Origin: Lentimicrobiaceae bacterium
GTDB taxonomy: Bacteria; Bacteroidota; Bacteroidia; Bacteroidales; Lentimicrobiaceae
Direction: 5' to 3'
DNA: 64,000 bases
Assembly: GCA_020636745.1 (NCBI GenBank)
Contig: JACJXH010000003.1
Location: 186,001-250,000, forward strand
Below the pieces are notes generated by a model that saw nothing but the letters and a program-made list of their open reading frames with translations, made no database searches and was not told where the DNA came from. This document shows positions 52,206 through 60,714 of this stretch, one piece after another (the stretch's first letter is position 1; every line of letters starts with the position of its first letter). Made by a program: the position numbers and the translations under genes.

Positions 52206-53819
52206 TCAGAACATCAACCATTTGTAAACTATAAAAAAAGTATACGGATTGACAGGTCGGGTTATTGAATTTCCGTTTATTGAAGAGCCATGAGAATCAT
52301 CCTGGCTATCGAAGAAATCGCCCAGCCACAGATATGCTCCATGCATCTCAATACTCATAAATGGCCCAAGAGAATAAGAAACAGAACCATTTAATTCAGT
52401 GCCCAGGCTCCAACCGCCACCCTGGGGTTTGGCCTGACTCACTGCAAATGCAGAGCCTGCTTTCGCATTCAGTTTATGAGGGATAAAATCATGCGCAACA
52501 TTCATCGTCCCTCCAATTAAGCCATAACCCATGTTTGAAATATCAGCTACAACCGGTGTAAATCGGTTGACCACATTTGCATGAGGGAACAAAAGATAAC
52601 CACCGGTGCCAATAAAAATGCTTGAAGGCATTCCCCAACTGTTGCCCGTAATAACACCTTTAAACTTTTTATCGTCAATTCCATTGGGATCGCCTGATGC
52701 ATAGATAAAATCAGCGGACACATAATCATTTAACGTGCGGCCATAACGATAAGCAGCTCTTATATTTGCAGCAAAACCGGCAATATCTGCAGCTTTTTCA
52801 TAGGAATTGCCAACCTTTGCCTGGGCTGTTCCAAGGTTAAAATTAACAAAACTGGTTAATTGAAACGGATCGAGCCAAAAATCAGGATTACGGCTGAGAG
52901 TCAGACCTAACCAGGCTATATCTGCTTTATAATCTCGTGGCATATTAAAAACAAAAGAGCCATTATAGGCCGCCAGCGTGCTGGTAAGGCCTTCACCAAA
53001 AACTGAAACGCCTCCCTGTCCTTTGCCTCTGTCGCGCACATAATATAAAGAAGCACCTGCATTCCACTTTAAACTTAGTTTTTGCTGATAAACCAACTCG
53101 GTTAAAGTAACATCATCAACGGCTTCAGTGTTATTCTCATAAAGCAGGTAATAACCGGCCTTAACTTTTTGAAAATCTCCGTCATACCTTGCTGAAATCC
53201 CAACTGCATCAGTACCCCAGTATGCAAGTCTGTACCCGGTTGTAGTCATCTTGTCAAACATTGTGCGATACGGGTTGTACGGTGTATCATAAAGTCTTTG
53301 CAAGCCAAGATTGATAGCGAAATTCTTTGCCGGAATTAACTCCAGCTCAACATTTTGTGTTTGAATGTTTACCTGGTCGGCATTGATAGCCCCTCCTTTA
53401 TTTCCACTAATTCCATATGCCTGATCGCCCCAGGTCCAATCAATTTCAAACGAAGTTCTTAAAATTGCCTTTCCATTAAACAGCTTAGGCTGATAAATAA
53501 AAAACGGGATAATACGCTGCTCGAAATAGCTTGAAGTACTGGTGTCAGATGTTGAAGATGAATTTGGTCCAAAAAGACGGCCTACCAGCTGTCCATTAAA
53601 CAAACTGGCTTTAGGGTACATGTTGGAATTTACGCCCTGTGTGATAAAAAATGCCAGAAACTGAAACTCCTTGTTTGCTTTAGCATTATAGGGCATGTCG
53701 TTGCTGAACAAATTGAATTTGTTGGCATCCGACACCGGCTTTTCACCCGTTATCTGAGCCGGCAATTGCTGCACGAGAGCCAATAGAACAACCAAAAAAA
53801 CTTTCGTAATTTTATTCAT
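52206..53819 (-). CDS. Outer-membrane beta-barrel protein, function unknown
   Basis: The 537-residue exported protein (signal peptide about 1-22, ending LPAQ) is built of long alternating strands and ends in KWLMF, a terminal Phe as required for BAM-assisted insertion. The strand pattern and length suggest a barrel of about 16-20 strands, channel-like. I do not recognise a family by sequence. It is directly upstream of the lipoprotein esterase gene and directly downstream of the Ig-like lipoprotein terminator, which makes it a possible entry channel for a substrate of this region. Confidence 0.75.
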   Translation of the reverse strand: MNKITKVFLVVLLALVQQLPAQITGEKPVSDANKFNLFSNDMPYNAKANKEFQFLAFFITQGVNSNMYPKASLFNGQLVGRLFGPNSSSTSDTSTSSYFEQRIIPFFIYQPKLFNGKAILRTSFEIDWTWGDQAYGISGNKGGAINADQVNIQTQNVELELIPAKNFAINLGLQRLYDTPYNPYRTMFDKMTTTGYRLAYWGTDAVGISARYDGDFQKVKAGYYLLYENNTEAVDDVTLTELVYQQKLSLKWNAGASLYYVRDRGKGQGGVSVFGEGLTSTLAAYNGSFVFNMPRDYKADIAWLGLTLSRNPDFWLDPFQLTSFVNFNLGTAQAKVGNSYEKAADIAGFAANIRAAYRYGRTLNDYVSADFIYASGDPNGIDDKKFKGVITGNSWGMPSSIFIGTGGYLLFPHANVVNRFTPVVADISNMGYGLIGGTMNVAHDFIPHKLNAKAGSAFAVSQAKPQGGGWSLGTELNGSVSYSLGPFMSIEMHGAYLWLGDFFDSQDDSHGSSINGNSITRPVNPYTFFIVYKWLMF

Positions 53820-53845
53820 GTAGCAAGTATTAAGATGTTAAAAAA

Positions 53846-53886
53846 AAGGCAAAGCCGGGTCAATTCATTAACTTCGGCTTTGCCTT
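53846..53886 (-). terminator. Terminator of the Ig-like lipoprotein gene
   Basis: A perfect 12-bp stem AAGGCAAAGCCG/CGGCTTTGCCTT (53846-53857 with 53875-53886) is followed on the minus strand by a run of T residues. Confidence 0.9.
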
Positions 53887-53935
53887 AATTTAATTTTTTG
53901 TATTTAAATTTCCACTTTAAAGCAAAGCAGATAAC

Positions 53936-54766
53936 TTATTGAACGCGAACAAATTTCTGAATATTTAATTCGCCAAGTGTTCCGCCATTTGAGCTTCCAA
54001 AGCCCAAAGCAGGAGTTGGAGGTACATTTTGGGTGCCAGAAGTTTGAACAACCTCATACCAGAGTACTTCAGGGCCGGTTTTAATTTCAAAAATACCAGA
54101 AGCGGTTGCAGTGTAAGGCAACTCCTGGCTGCAGGTGATAGTCCAGATATTACCAAACGTTGATTTTACAATTTCATAGGTTCCGGTAAATACCAAATCA
54201 GGTGTAGTAGTTGCATTGCCAATGTTGAACTGGTTCACAACGTAAGTAAAATCAGCCTTAAATTCAGCTTCTACCTTAAGTACATTGAAATAGGTTACGA
54301 GCAGCGGAGCAACATTGCTACCTTCCGAAACCCAGCTTCCCATGATTCCCAAATCCTGAGCAGCTGCATTACTTTCTATCATTTCAGCGGCTTCCATTGC
54401 TTTTCCTTCGTTATCATAAATAGAAGTAGCAGAAGCTGGTTTTACGGTAAACTTTTCAGTTCCCTGTAAAATAGAGGTAATGGTCAGATTAATGGTGGCA
54501 GTAGCACTACCGGCGGTGTGAGAAACAGTATAAGTAAAGTCAACTGATGCAGGAGCTGTTACAGTTAACGATGATGCATCAAGTGCTCCGGTCATGTCAG
54601 CTTTGGCGTAAACAACTTCTGAAAAAGTCACATTTATTGTTTTGTTGTCAGATGAAAGTTCGGCTGATTTAATTTTGGGTGCCTGATTCTCATCTTTACT
54701 GCATGAAGAAAATCCTAAAACTGCAGCAAATGCAATGGATAAGAATAAAATTGCTTTGTTTTTCAT
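53936..54766 (-). CDS. Lipoprotein with an Ig-like domain
   Basis: The 276-residue lipoprotein has lipobox LGFSSC (Cys at about 22). The first part (about 30-125, APKIKSAELSSDNKTINVTFSEVV) reads like a bacterial Ig-like (SwmB-type) domain. The second (about 140-276, MGSWVSEGSNVAP and FTGTYEIVKSTFGN) reads like the lipocalin-like region of Bacteroidota lipoproteins. It probably sits on the cell surface or outer-membrane inner face and binds rather than cuts. The 14-base sequence found at 54850-54863 upstream recurs in front of the thiolase operon. Confidence 0.75.
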   Translation of the reverse strand: MKNKAILFLSIAFAAVLGFSSCSKDENQAPKIKSAELSSDNKTINVTFSEVVYAKADMTGALDASSLTVTAPASVDFTYTVSHTAGSATATINLTITSILQGTEKFTVKPASATSIYDNEGKAMEAAEMIESNAAAQDLGIMGSWVSEGSNVAPLLVTYFNVLKVEAEFKADFTYVVNQFNIGNATTTPDLVFTGTYEIVKSTFGNIWTITCSQELPYTATASGIFEIKTGPEVLWYEVVQTSGTQNVPPTPALGFGSSNGGTLGELNIQKFVRVQ

Positions 54767-54849
54767 GTTGATTGATTTTTAAGGTTGTTTATTAGTGGGT
54801 TAAAGGTATTCTTTTGAATTGTAAGTTACGAATTTTTGAAACATTTTAT

Positions 54850-54863
54850 AGGGTTGACTTAAA
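54850..54863 (-). promoter_or_regulatory. Shared upstream 14-mer, copy 1
   Basis: AGGGTTGACTTAAA occurs here and at 61974-61987. Read on the minus strand it lies about 84 bp before the lipoprotein start and, in copy 2, about 75 bp before the thiolase start. In each case a TTG precedes it at -33-like position, so it occupies promoter spacer space. Confidence 0.35.
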
Positions 54864-54930
54864 AGGCAAATTGATTTAATGCATCATTTATAGTTCAGAT
54901 ATACAGAACTATACAATGTTTACAAAACTA

Positions 54931-55977
54931 TCAGACCTTACATCTCCCCCATTGAATTACATTGGCACCCCAGGCATAGCCAATACCCGCAGCTATCATG
55001 GAAATCACACTACCTTCCTTTAGTTTACCCATTTGTTGTGCAAGATGAAGGGAAAGAATCTGATCTATTTGCCCCAGGTGGCCGTAATTTTCAAGATAAA
55101 TCGTTTGTTCTGGTTTAATCCCCAGTTGCTCTACTAACCCAAAATACAAGGAACGTTTGAAATGTAAAGCAGCAAGATAATCCAGGTCAGCTATTTTTAA
55201 ACCTGATTTAGCGAAGGCTTGATGTATACAGGTCATCCAGTTTTGCATGGAAACCTCATTTAATCTAGCTTTCATATGTTGCTCATCAAAAACCCGCAAA
55301 GAGCAATAAGCTTCCGAAATATTTTCGCAGGTAATCGGCTTCTCAGTGCCTCCAAATTCAACACCGGCATCACGGGCCATAGAACCATCAGTCACAATGT
55401 GAGTCCCTAATAAGGCATTTTTGCCCAAATTTTTCTGCAGCAAAATAGCTCCTGCACCTGCAGCGAGGTTAAACATAAAAGAGACAGAGCTATCGGTGTA
55501 GTCAATAAAATCGCCATTACGATATCCTCCTGCAATAAGCACAGTGTTGATATCATCATCGGCAAACATCATGTCTTTGGCAATTTTCAGAGCAGCAACT
55601 GAAGTGCAGCAACGTTGCTGTAGATCAATAGCCCATGCATTTACTGCACCAATGCGTTCCTGAATATAGATACCGGTGGTTGTCAGCGGAAACTCTTTCC
55701 ATTCTTCACCAATGGAGAGGATAAGGTCAATTTTTTCAGGATGAATGCCTGTATTTTTAAGACAATCCATTGCAGCTTTAACGCCCATTTCCTGGGTTCC
55801 ATCACCTATACCAGGTACAGGTTTTTCATAAATGCCCAGTTTTTGCACGATGGCTTCCTCAGTCCATTGTCCGTTGGTTTTGGCAGATATTTCGGCAGCT
55901 GACATGCGCAATGAAGGAATATATACACCAGTGCCAGCTATTCCAACGTGAAATCCCTGTTCTTTTGTGTTTGTCAT
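54931..55977 (-). CDS. KAS III-fold (FabH-like) condensing-type enzyme B, divergent active site
   Basis: The 348-residue thiolase-fold protein is related to ketoacyl-ACP synthase III. The nucleophile Cys is kept (Cys123 in DLQQRCCTS). A His stands in the place of the catalytic His (His272 in ALHFKRS), but the HQAN motif is lost, and the Asn of GNT is replaced by His300 (YGHLGQI). The changed triad argues against ordinary decarboxylating fatty acid initiation. It is 12 bp after a second KAS III-like gene, and the two may form a heterodimer. It is the last gene of the operon. The substrate is unknown; acyl-transfer, thioesterase or non-decarboxylating condensation are possible. Confidence 0.78.
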   Translation of the reverse strand: MTNTKEQGFHVGIAGTGVYIPSLRMSAAEISAKTNGQWTEEAIVQKLGIYEKPVPGIGDGTQEMGVKAAMDCLKNTGIHPEKIDLILSIGEEWKEFPLTTTGIYIQERIGAVNAWAIDLQQRCCTSVAALKIAKDMMFADDDINTVLIAGGYRNGDFIDYTDSSVSFMFNLAAGAGAILLQKNLGKNALLGTHIVTDGSMARDAGVEFGGTEKPITCENISEAYCSLRVFDEQHMKARLNEVSMQNWMTCIHQAFAKSGLKIADLDYLAALHFKRSLYFGLVEQLGIKPEQTIYLENYGHLGQIDQILSLHLAQQMGKLKEGSVISMIAAGIGYAWGANVIQWGRCKV

Positions 55978-55989
55978 AATCAGGATTAA

Positions 55990-56997
55990 TTAATAAATAA
56001 ACAGGTTACTACCAACTGCCAAGCCAGCCCCGGAAGCCATAAACAACACGCGATCGCCCCGTTTGATCCTGCCTTCTTTAACGGCATGATGAAAAGCCAT
56101 TGGTACACAGCCTGAGCCGGTGTAGCCATATTTATCCATCACAGTGGTTGTTTTTGACATGGATACGCCCAACACGTTCATTACATCGTTGATTACCGAA
56201 TGGTTAATTTGGGTAAAGATGAAATGATCAATTTCAGAAACTGATAATTTGTATTTGTCGAGTAGTTTTCTCACCACCATTGGCCAAAGTCTCACATTTC
56301 TATCGCCAGGCATGGGCTGCAGACTAAGGAGCCCTTGCTGGTTATTATCGAGAACATCCCGTGTAACGGGCATTTTAGTTCCTCCCGCATAAACACCTAT
56401 AAAGTCAAATTGGGTTCCGTCAGTTAAAAGCTGACTGCCGATATAGCCCTGTTTTTCATTATCGGTTCTTGCTAAAACCACTGCACCTGCTCCATCGGCA
56501 AATAAAGAATAGCCAAAAGCATCGTCAGGTCTCAGATAGGCTGGCATATTGTAAACCCCGGTAACCACTGCGTAATTGATAGCGGGGTCAGTAGCCATTA
56601 TCCTTACAGCATTATCAAGCGCAATGGTAAAGCTTGCACACGAAGCTGAAATATCGAAAGCTGAGGCCCAAGTTTCTTGTTTTTGTATTCGACCTTGTAC
56701 CAGAATAGCGGTAGCCGGAGAGATGTACTCAGGGGTATCAGTACCCACAATAAAAAGCCCGATGTCATCGCCTGATAAACCAGCATCTGAGATGGCGTTT
56801 TGAGCAGCCTTTGTAGCAAAATCAGCCGTTGTTTCTGCTATTCCACGCAAATGAGCCATATGTCGGCTAAAAACACCAAGCTTTTCTTCGAGTTTATCTG
56901 ATTTAAACTCAAGTCCGGTTATTTGCTTTAATTCTGCGTTTGAAATTTTTTCACCCGGGACATATAATCCAGTCCCTAATATTTTAACAGCAAGCAT
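55990..56997 (-). CDS. KAS III-fold (FabH-like) condensing-type enzyme A, divergent active site
   Basis: The 335-residue protein has the KAS III fold with N-terminal ILGTGLYVPGE, nucleophile Cys120 in DISASCASF and the ending MASGAGLAVGSN. The HQAN motif reads Thr262-Gln-Ile-Asn, so the catalytic His is missing, and the following GNT motif reads Gly-Tyr292-Thr, so the Asn is missing too. Only the Cys of the usual Cys-His-Asn triad remains. Together with protein B, which keeps a His, this looks like a pair in which each partner has lost different residues. It follows the CoA-transferase gene by 15 bp. Confidence 0.78.
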   Translation of the reverse strand: MLAVKILGTGLYVPGEKISNAELKQITGLEFKSDKLEEKLGVFSRHMAHLRGIAETTADFATKAAQNAISDAGLSGDDIGLFIVGTDTPEYISPATAILVQGRIQKQETWASAFDISASCASFTIALDNAVRIMATDPAINYAVVTGVYNMPAYLRPDDAFGYSLFADGAGAVVLARTDNEKQGYIGSQLLTDGTQFDFIGVYAGGTKMPVTRDVLDNNQQGLLSLQPMPGDRNVRLWPMVVRKLLDKYKLSVSEIDHFIFTQINHSVINDVMNVLGVSMSKTTTVMDKYGYTGSGCVPMAFHHAVKEGRIKRGDRVLFMASGAGLAVGSNLFIY

Positions 56998-57012
56998 TTG
57001 TTTTTTTTTAAG

Positions 57013-58326
57013 TTAAATAAACCCGAGTTTTTCAGCCTGTGCAGTAAGGCTTTCTCTGAAATCAGGATGAGCAATAGAAATCAGCAATTTTGTGCGTTCC
57101 CTAACTGTACGTCCTGTTAGTCTTACACTCCCCCACTCTGTTACAACATAATCAGTATGACTTCTATGCAGGGTTACAGCGCTTCCTTCGGGCAATACAG
57201 GAACAATGGTAGAAATGGTACCGCCTCGTGCGGTTGAACGACAGGCAATAATGGATTTTCCCAGCCCATCAGTACCTTCAATAGCGCCCACAGCAGTATC
57301 GGTTTGTCCGCCGGTGCCCGAATATTGTTCTATGCCAATAGATTCGCTGGAAACCTGCCCTGTGAAGTCAACCATAATACACGTATTGATTGAAACCATG
57401 CGGCTGTTTTGTTTCATAGCACACGGGTCATTTACATATTTCCCCCTCAGAAACTCAACACTGGGGTTATTATCAAGCCATTTATAAAGTTTTTCACTTC
57501 CCATAGCAAATGTGCAGATAAACTTATCTTTATGAACAGCCTTTTTCTTGTTGGTAATAACACCGGCTTCATATAACTCCATCATGCTATCAACCATCAT
57601 TTCAGTGTGGACGCCCAGGTCTTTTTTTGTGTTTAGCGATAAGGCCGCAGCGTTGGGTATTTCTCCAATCCCCAGCTGAATTGTGGAACCATCTTCAACT
57701 AAATCAGCAATGTGCCTGCCAATGCTTAAGGCAACATTATCGGGCTGTGGAGCGGGCAAAGTTGGAGGTGTTTGCGAGAACTCAACAAAGTAGCTAATTT
57801 CACTGACATGAATATGGGTATCACCGAGCGTGCGGGGAAGTTGATCATTGACCTCAAGTACAGTTATTTCAGCGGCCTCAATAATATCCTTTTCATAGGT
57901 AATTCCCAATGACAGTGACACGTAGCCCCGCTCATCGGGAGGTGTACAGGTGCCGAAAAACATATGAGGTTTGCGCACTTTCAGCCGATCAGTTGCTGAC
58001 CGGTGAAGCATATTGGGCACATAGGTAACTGTGCCTGTTTTAGCTTTGAGCGCCTGCCGTGAACCCGGGGCATGAAACCAACTGCAAAGTTCAAAATGCC
58101 CTTTCATTTCAGGTTTCATATAAAAATCATACGGTTTCAATGTAAGCACCGAAAATACCTTTACATCAGTCACACCACGCTCCCTGGCCAGATGAAATTT
58201 TGACATACAGCCTTGTGGCTCTGATGCACACTGAGCTACAATAATATCTGTGTCACTTTTGATAAAACTTATTGCTTGTTCAATGCTGATAAGCTTTTCC
58301 TTGTATATTTTCTCGTTCGTTTTCAT
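57013..58326 (-). CDS. Acetyl-CoA hydrolase/CoA-transferase family (4-hydroxybutyrate CoA-transferase-like)
   Basis: The 437-residue enzyme has both domains of the Cat1/AbfT family. The catalytic Glu is in GVHTEMMVD (about 243) and the CoA-binding Gly-rich IEQYSGTGGQTD and ARGGTISTI lie in the second domain. It would move CoA between acetyl-CoA (or another thioester) and a carboxylic acid, activating the acid without ATP. In the operon it lies between the transporter (14 bp) and the KAS III pair (15 bp), which fits activation of an imported acid. The exact acid cannot be told from sequence. Confidence 0.88.
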   Translation of the reverse strand: MKTNEKIYKEKLISIEQAISFIKSDTDIIVAQCASEPQGCMSKFHLARERGVTDVKVFSVLTLKPYDFYMKPEMKGHFELCSWFHAPGSRQALKAKTGTVTYVPNMLHRSATDRLKVRKPHMFFGTCTPPDERGYVSLSLGITYEKDIIEAAEITVLEVNDQLPRTLGDTHIHVSEISYFVEFSQTPPTLPAPQPDNVALSIGRHIADLVEDGSTIQLGIGEIPNAAALSLNTKKDLGVHTEMMVDSMMELYEAGVITNKKKAVHKDKFICTFAMGSEKLYKWLDNNPSVEFLRGKYVNDPCAMKQNSRMVSINTCIMVDFTGQVSSESIGIEQYSGTGGQTDTAVGAIEGTDGLGKSIIACRSTARGGTISTIVPVLPEGSAVTLHRSHTDYVVTEWGSVRLTGRTVRERTKLLISIAHPDFRESLTAQAEKLGFI

Positions 58327-58340
58327 CAGGTTTACAGAAT

Positions 58341-59900
58341 TTAGTTTTTAGCAGAAGCTGTAGTTTTGCTTTTCGTTAATAAATACACCAAAAGGCCTGC
58401 TATAACAGACAAAGTTATAGCGCTGGCTGCTGCTATAGCTGGATTTTGGACTTTACCGGAAAAATACCTGTCGAAGAAGCCAAAGCTCATGCTTTGGGTG
58501 TTAACCATCCAGGGGAAGACATAGTACACCATAAAATAAACCACCAATGCAGTAATTGAGCCGGTTAATGCCGTGTTTCTGGAAGTATCTTTTAAAAATA
58601 TCCCAAAAGCAATCGGTACAAAGGCAATGGAGAAGAAAGAATAAACACCGTTCTGTGCAAAAATAGCAACACTCAGATTGGGATGTAAAATCTGGGATCG
58701 GGCAGCTGCAAATGATGCAACAGCCATTCCCACTATCACCAATCGATTTATCAAAATAAACTTTTGATCATTATCAATATGTTTTCCAAATAATGGTTTA
58801 ATAATATCTGAAGTTATAGTGGTACTTAAACTTTGAATAAGACCTTCAATGGTCGACAGTCCGGCACTCAGTAATCCCAGTATTACAATAAGACCAATTA
58901 CGATGGCTATCCAGCCTTGTGAGAAAACCTGAACAACATAAGCCGGTATAATGCCGTCAACATTCAGAGATTTGCCATTTGCAGTTAATTCAGGAAAAGT
59001 TAAACGCGCATACAGCCCTGTAACGATTACCGAATAAAACAGGACTTGAATAATAACAGCCGCAACCAGGTATCTGTTTACATCACTTTCTTTTTTGAGC
59101 AACAGTGATTTTGTAATGATGTGAGGCTGACAAACAACAGCAGCTCCCACAATCATCTGGGCTAAAATAATTTCGAAGAAATCGCGAAACAAGGGGCTGC
59201 TTTCATTGGTTGAACTGACAAGCACCGGATTGATAGCAGCAAGTTTATCGAAGAATGAAAACAGTCCGTCTTTCAGATAGGGATAGCCTGATGATATAAG
59301 CACAACCGCAACAATTACCATGACCATTGCCTGGATAGTATTGGTGTAAACCATGGAATTGGCACCTCCAAACATCATATATCCAAATACAAAGATGACA
59401 ACTCCCAGTAAAACGTATATCTCATTAACGTTTAGTGATTTGCTTAATACTTTAGTAATTGCGACAAGAATCAGAACAATAAAAGTAAGTAGCAAAACAG
59501 AGAGAAAGCCAATAAACAGGGCGTATCCCTTACTGTTGTATCTGGAGCCAATCCAGTTAGCCAGGGTAAGTGCCTTAACCGTACTGCCATATCTGCGAAA
59601 GCTTTTGGTAAGCAATACCAGTGATACCAGTGATGCCAAAGGAAAAAACACCCCAAATGATAATACTCCGCTGATACCATATGCGGCAATTAACCCGGGA
59701 TTAATAACAAATGTAGCAGCACTTGTCATAGCTGCAGCAAGTGAAAGCCCTACAAACCAGGGCGAAAAATTAAAATTTCCAACAGCGTAGTCACTGATAT
59801 TTTTGGTGCGCAGCGCTCCACGAATTACAAAAAACAGGATAGCTATCGCATAAAGTGCGATTAAAATCCATCCTCCGGTTACTTGTTGTGCTGATGCCAT
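58341..59900 (-). CDS. Sodium:solute symporter (SSS family)
   Basis: The 519-residue integral membrane protein has about 13 helices of the SSS fold, with family stretches SDYAVGNFNFSPWFVGLSLAAAMTSAATFV (given here as NFSPWFVGLSLAAAMTSAAT) and LSAGLSTIEGLIQSLSTTITSD. Its closest kind by appearance is the ActP/monocarboxylate group rather than the sugar carriers, so it may import a short organic acid with Na+. It is the third gene of the operon, 61 bp after the dehydrogenase gene. Confidence 0.85.
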   Translation of the reverse strand: MASAQQVTGGWILIALYAIAILFFVIRGALRTKNISDYAVGNFNFSPWFVGLSLAAAMTSAATFVINPGLIAAYGISGVLSFGVFFPLASLVSLVLLTKSFRRYGSTVKALTLANWIGSRYNSKGYALFIGFLSVLLLTFIVLILVAITKVLSKSLNVNEIYVLLGVVIFVFGYMMFGGANSMVYTNTIQAMVMVIVAVVLISSGYPYLKDGLFSFFDKLAAINPVLVSSTNESSPLFRDFFEIILAQMIVGAAVVCQPHIITKSLLLKKESDVNRYLVAAVIIQVLFYSVIVTGLYARLTFPELTANGKSLNVDGIIPAYVVQVFSQGWIAIVIGLIVILGLLSAGLSTIEGLIQSLSTTITSDIIKPLFGKHIDNDQKFILINRLVIVGMAVASFAAARSQILHPNLSVAIFAQNGVYSFFSIAFVPIAFGIFLKDTSRNTALTGSITALVVYFMVYYVFPWMVNTQSMSFGFFDRYFSGKVQNPAIAAASAITLSVIAGLLVYLLTKSKTTASAKN

Positions 59901-59961
59901 AGGGTTGGTTTAGGATGCTAAATTTCACGAAAATTAAATTAGCTTTTCCATAATTGATGAA

Positions 59962-60705
59962 CTAAATTGTAATTCCTCCATCAACGCTGATAGTTGCGCC
60001 ATTGATATATGCCGCTTCATCGCTTGCTAAAAACAAATAAGCAGATGCAATTTCTTCGGGAGCGCCAAGTCTGCCAAGAGGAACTTTCTCTTCCATGGAT
60101 TTCAGCACGTTTTCAGGCATTTTCTTCACCATTTCAGTTGCAATAAACCCGGGTGCCACCGCATTTACTGTTATGCCTTTACGACCGAGTTCGCGAGCCA
60201 GAGTTTTGGTAATACCAATTACACCTGCTTTGGTTGCCACATAATTCGTTTGTCCGAAATTTCCATAAAGGGCAACTACCGAGGATGTATTTACAATTCG
60301 CCCAAACCCATTTTCAACCATGTGGGCACTGATGCATTTGGCACAATTAAAAACGCCGGTCAGATTAACATCTATTACCTGTTGCCATAATTCGGGAGTC
60401 ATCTTTTTGATTGAAGCATCACGGGTGATACCGGCGTTGTTGATAAGAATATCAATTCTGCCAAATTGAGCAATGGCTTGCTGTGTTGCAGCATCAACCT
60501 CAGCAAACGAGGCCGTATTCACTTTGGCAAAGAATGCTTCTCCACCGTTTGCTTTTATTTCGTTTACTGTTTGCGTTCCTTTTTCTTCGTTCATATCCCA
60601 GATAATTACCCTGGCACCTTCATCCGTAAATTTAAGTGCGGCGGCACGTCCAAGTCCATCGGCTCCTCCGGTAATAACTGCAATTTTATTTTCAAGTCTT
60701 TTCAT
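59962..60705 (-). CDS. 3-hydroxyacyl-CoA dehydrogenase-type SDR (FabG/PhaB-like), probably NAD-dependent
   Basis: The 247-residue classical SDR has the cofactor loop TGGADGLGRAA, NNAG (about 88), Ser in NTSSVVALYG and Tyr-x-x-x-Lys in YVATKAGV (about 153-157). Overall it resembles acetoacetyl-CoA reductase and FabG. After the second strand it has WDMNEEKG, where the Asp suits NAD(H). NADP-using FabG and PhaB lack an Asp there. This suggests oxidation of a 3-hydroxyacyl-CoA rather than synthesis. It lies 9 bp after the thiolase gene. Confidence 0.88.
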   Translation of the reverse strand: MKRLENKIAVITGGADGLGRAAALKFTDEGARVIIWDMNEEKGTQTVNEIKANGGEAFFAKVNTASFAEVDAATQQAIAQFGRIDILINNAGITRDASIKKMTPELWQQVIDVNLTGVFNCAKCISAHMVENGFGRIVNTSSVVALYGNFGQTNYVATKAGVIGITKTLARELGRKGITVNAVAPGFIATEMVKKMPENVLKSMEEKVPLGRLGAPEEIASAYLFLASDEAAYINGATISVDGGITI

Positions 60706-60714
60706 AATATGTGT

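Noticed and set aside
59353..59790. Open frame of 145 codons opposite the sodium:solute symporter gene
   Set aside because: It is antisense to membrane helices of the transporter. Hydrophobic genes often give such open antisense frames.
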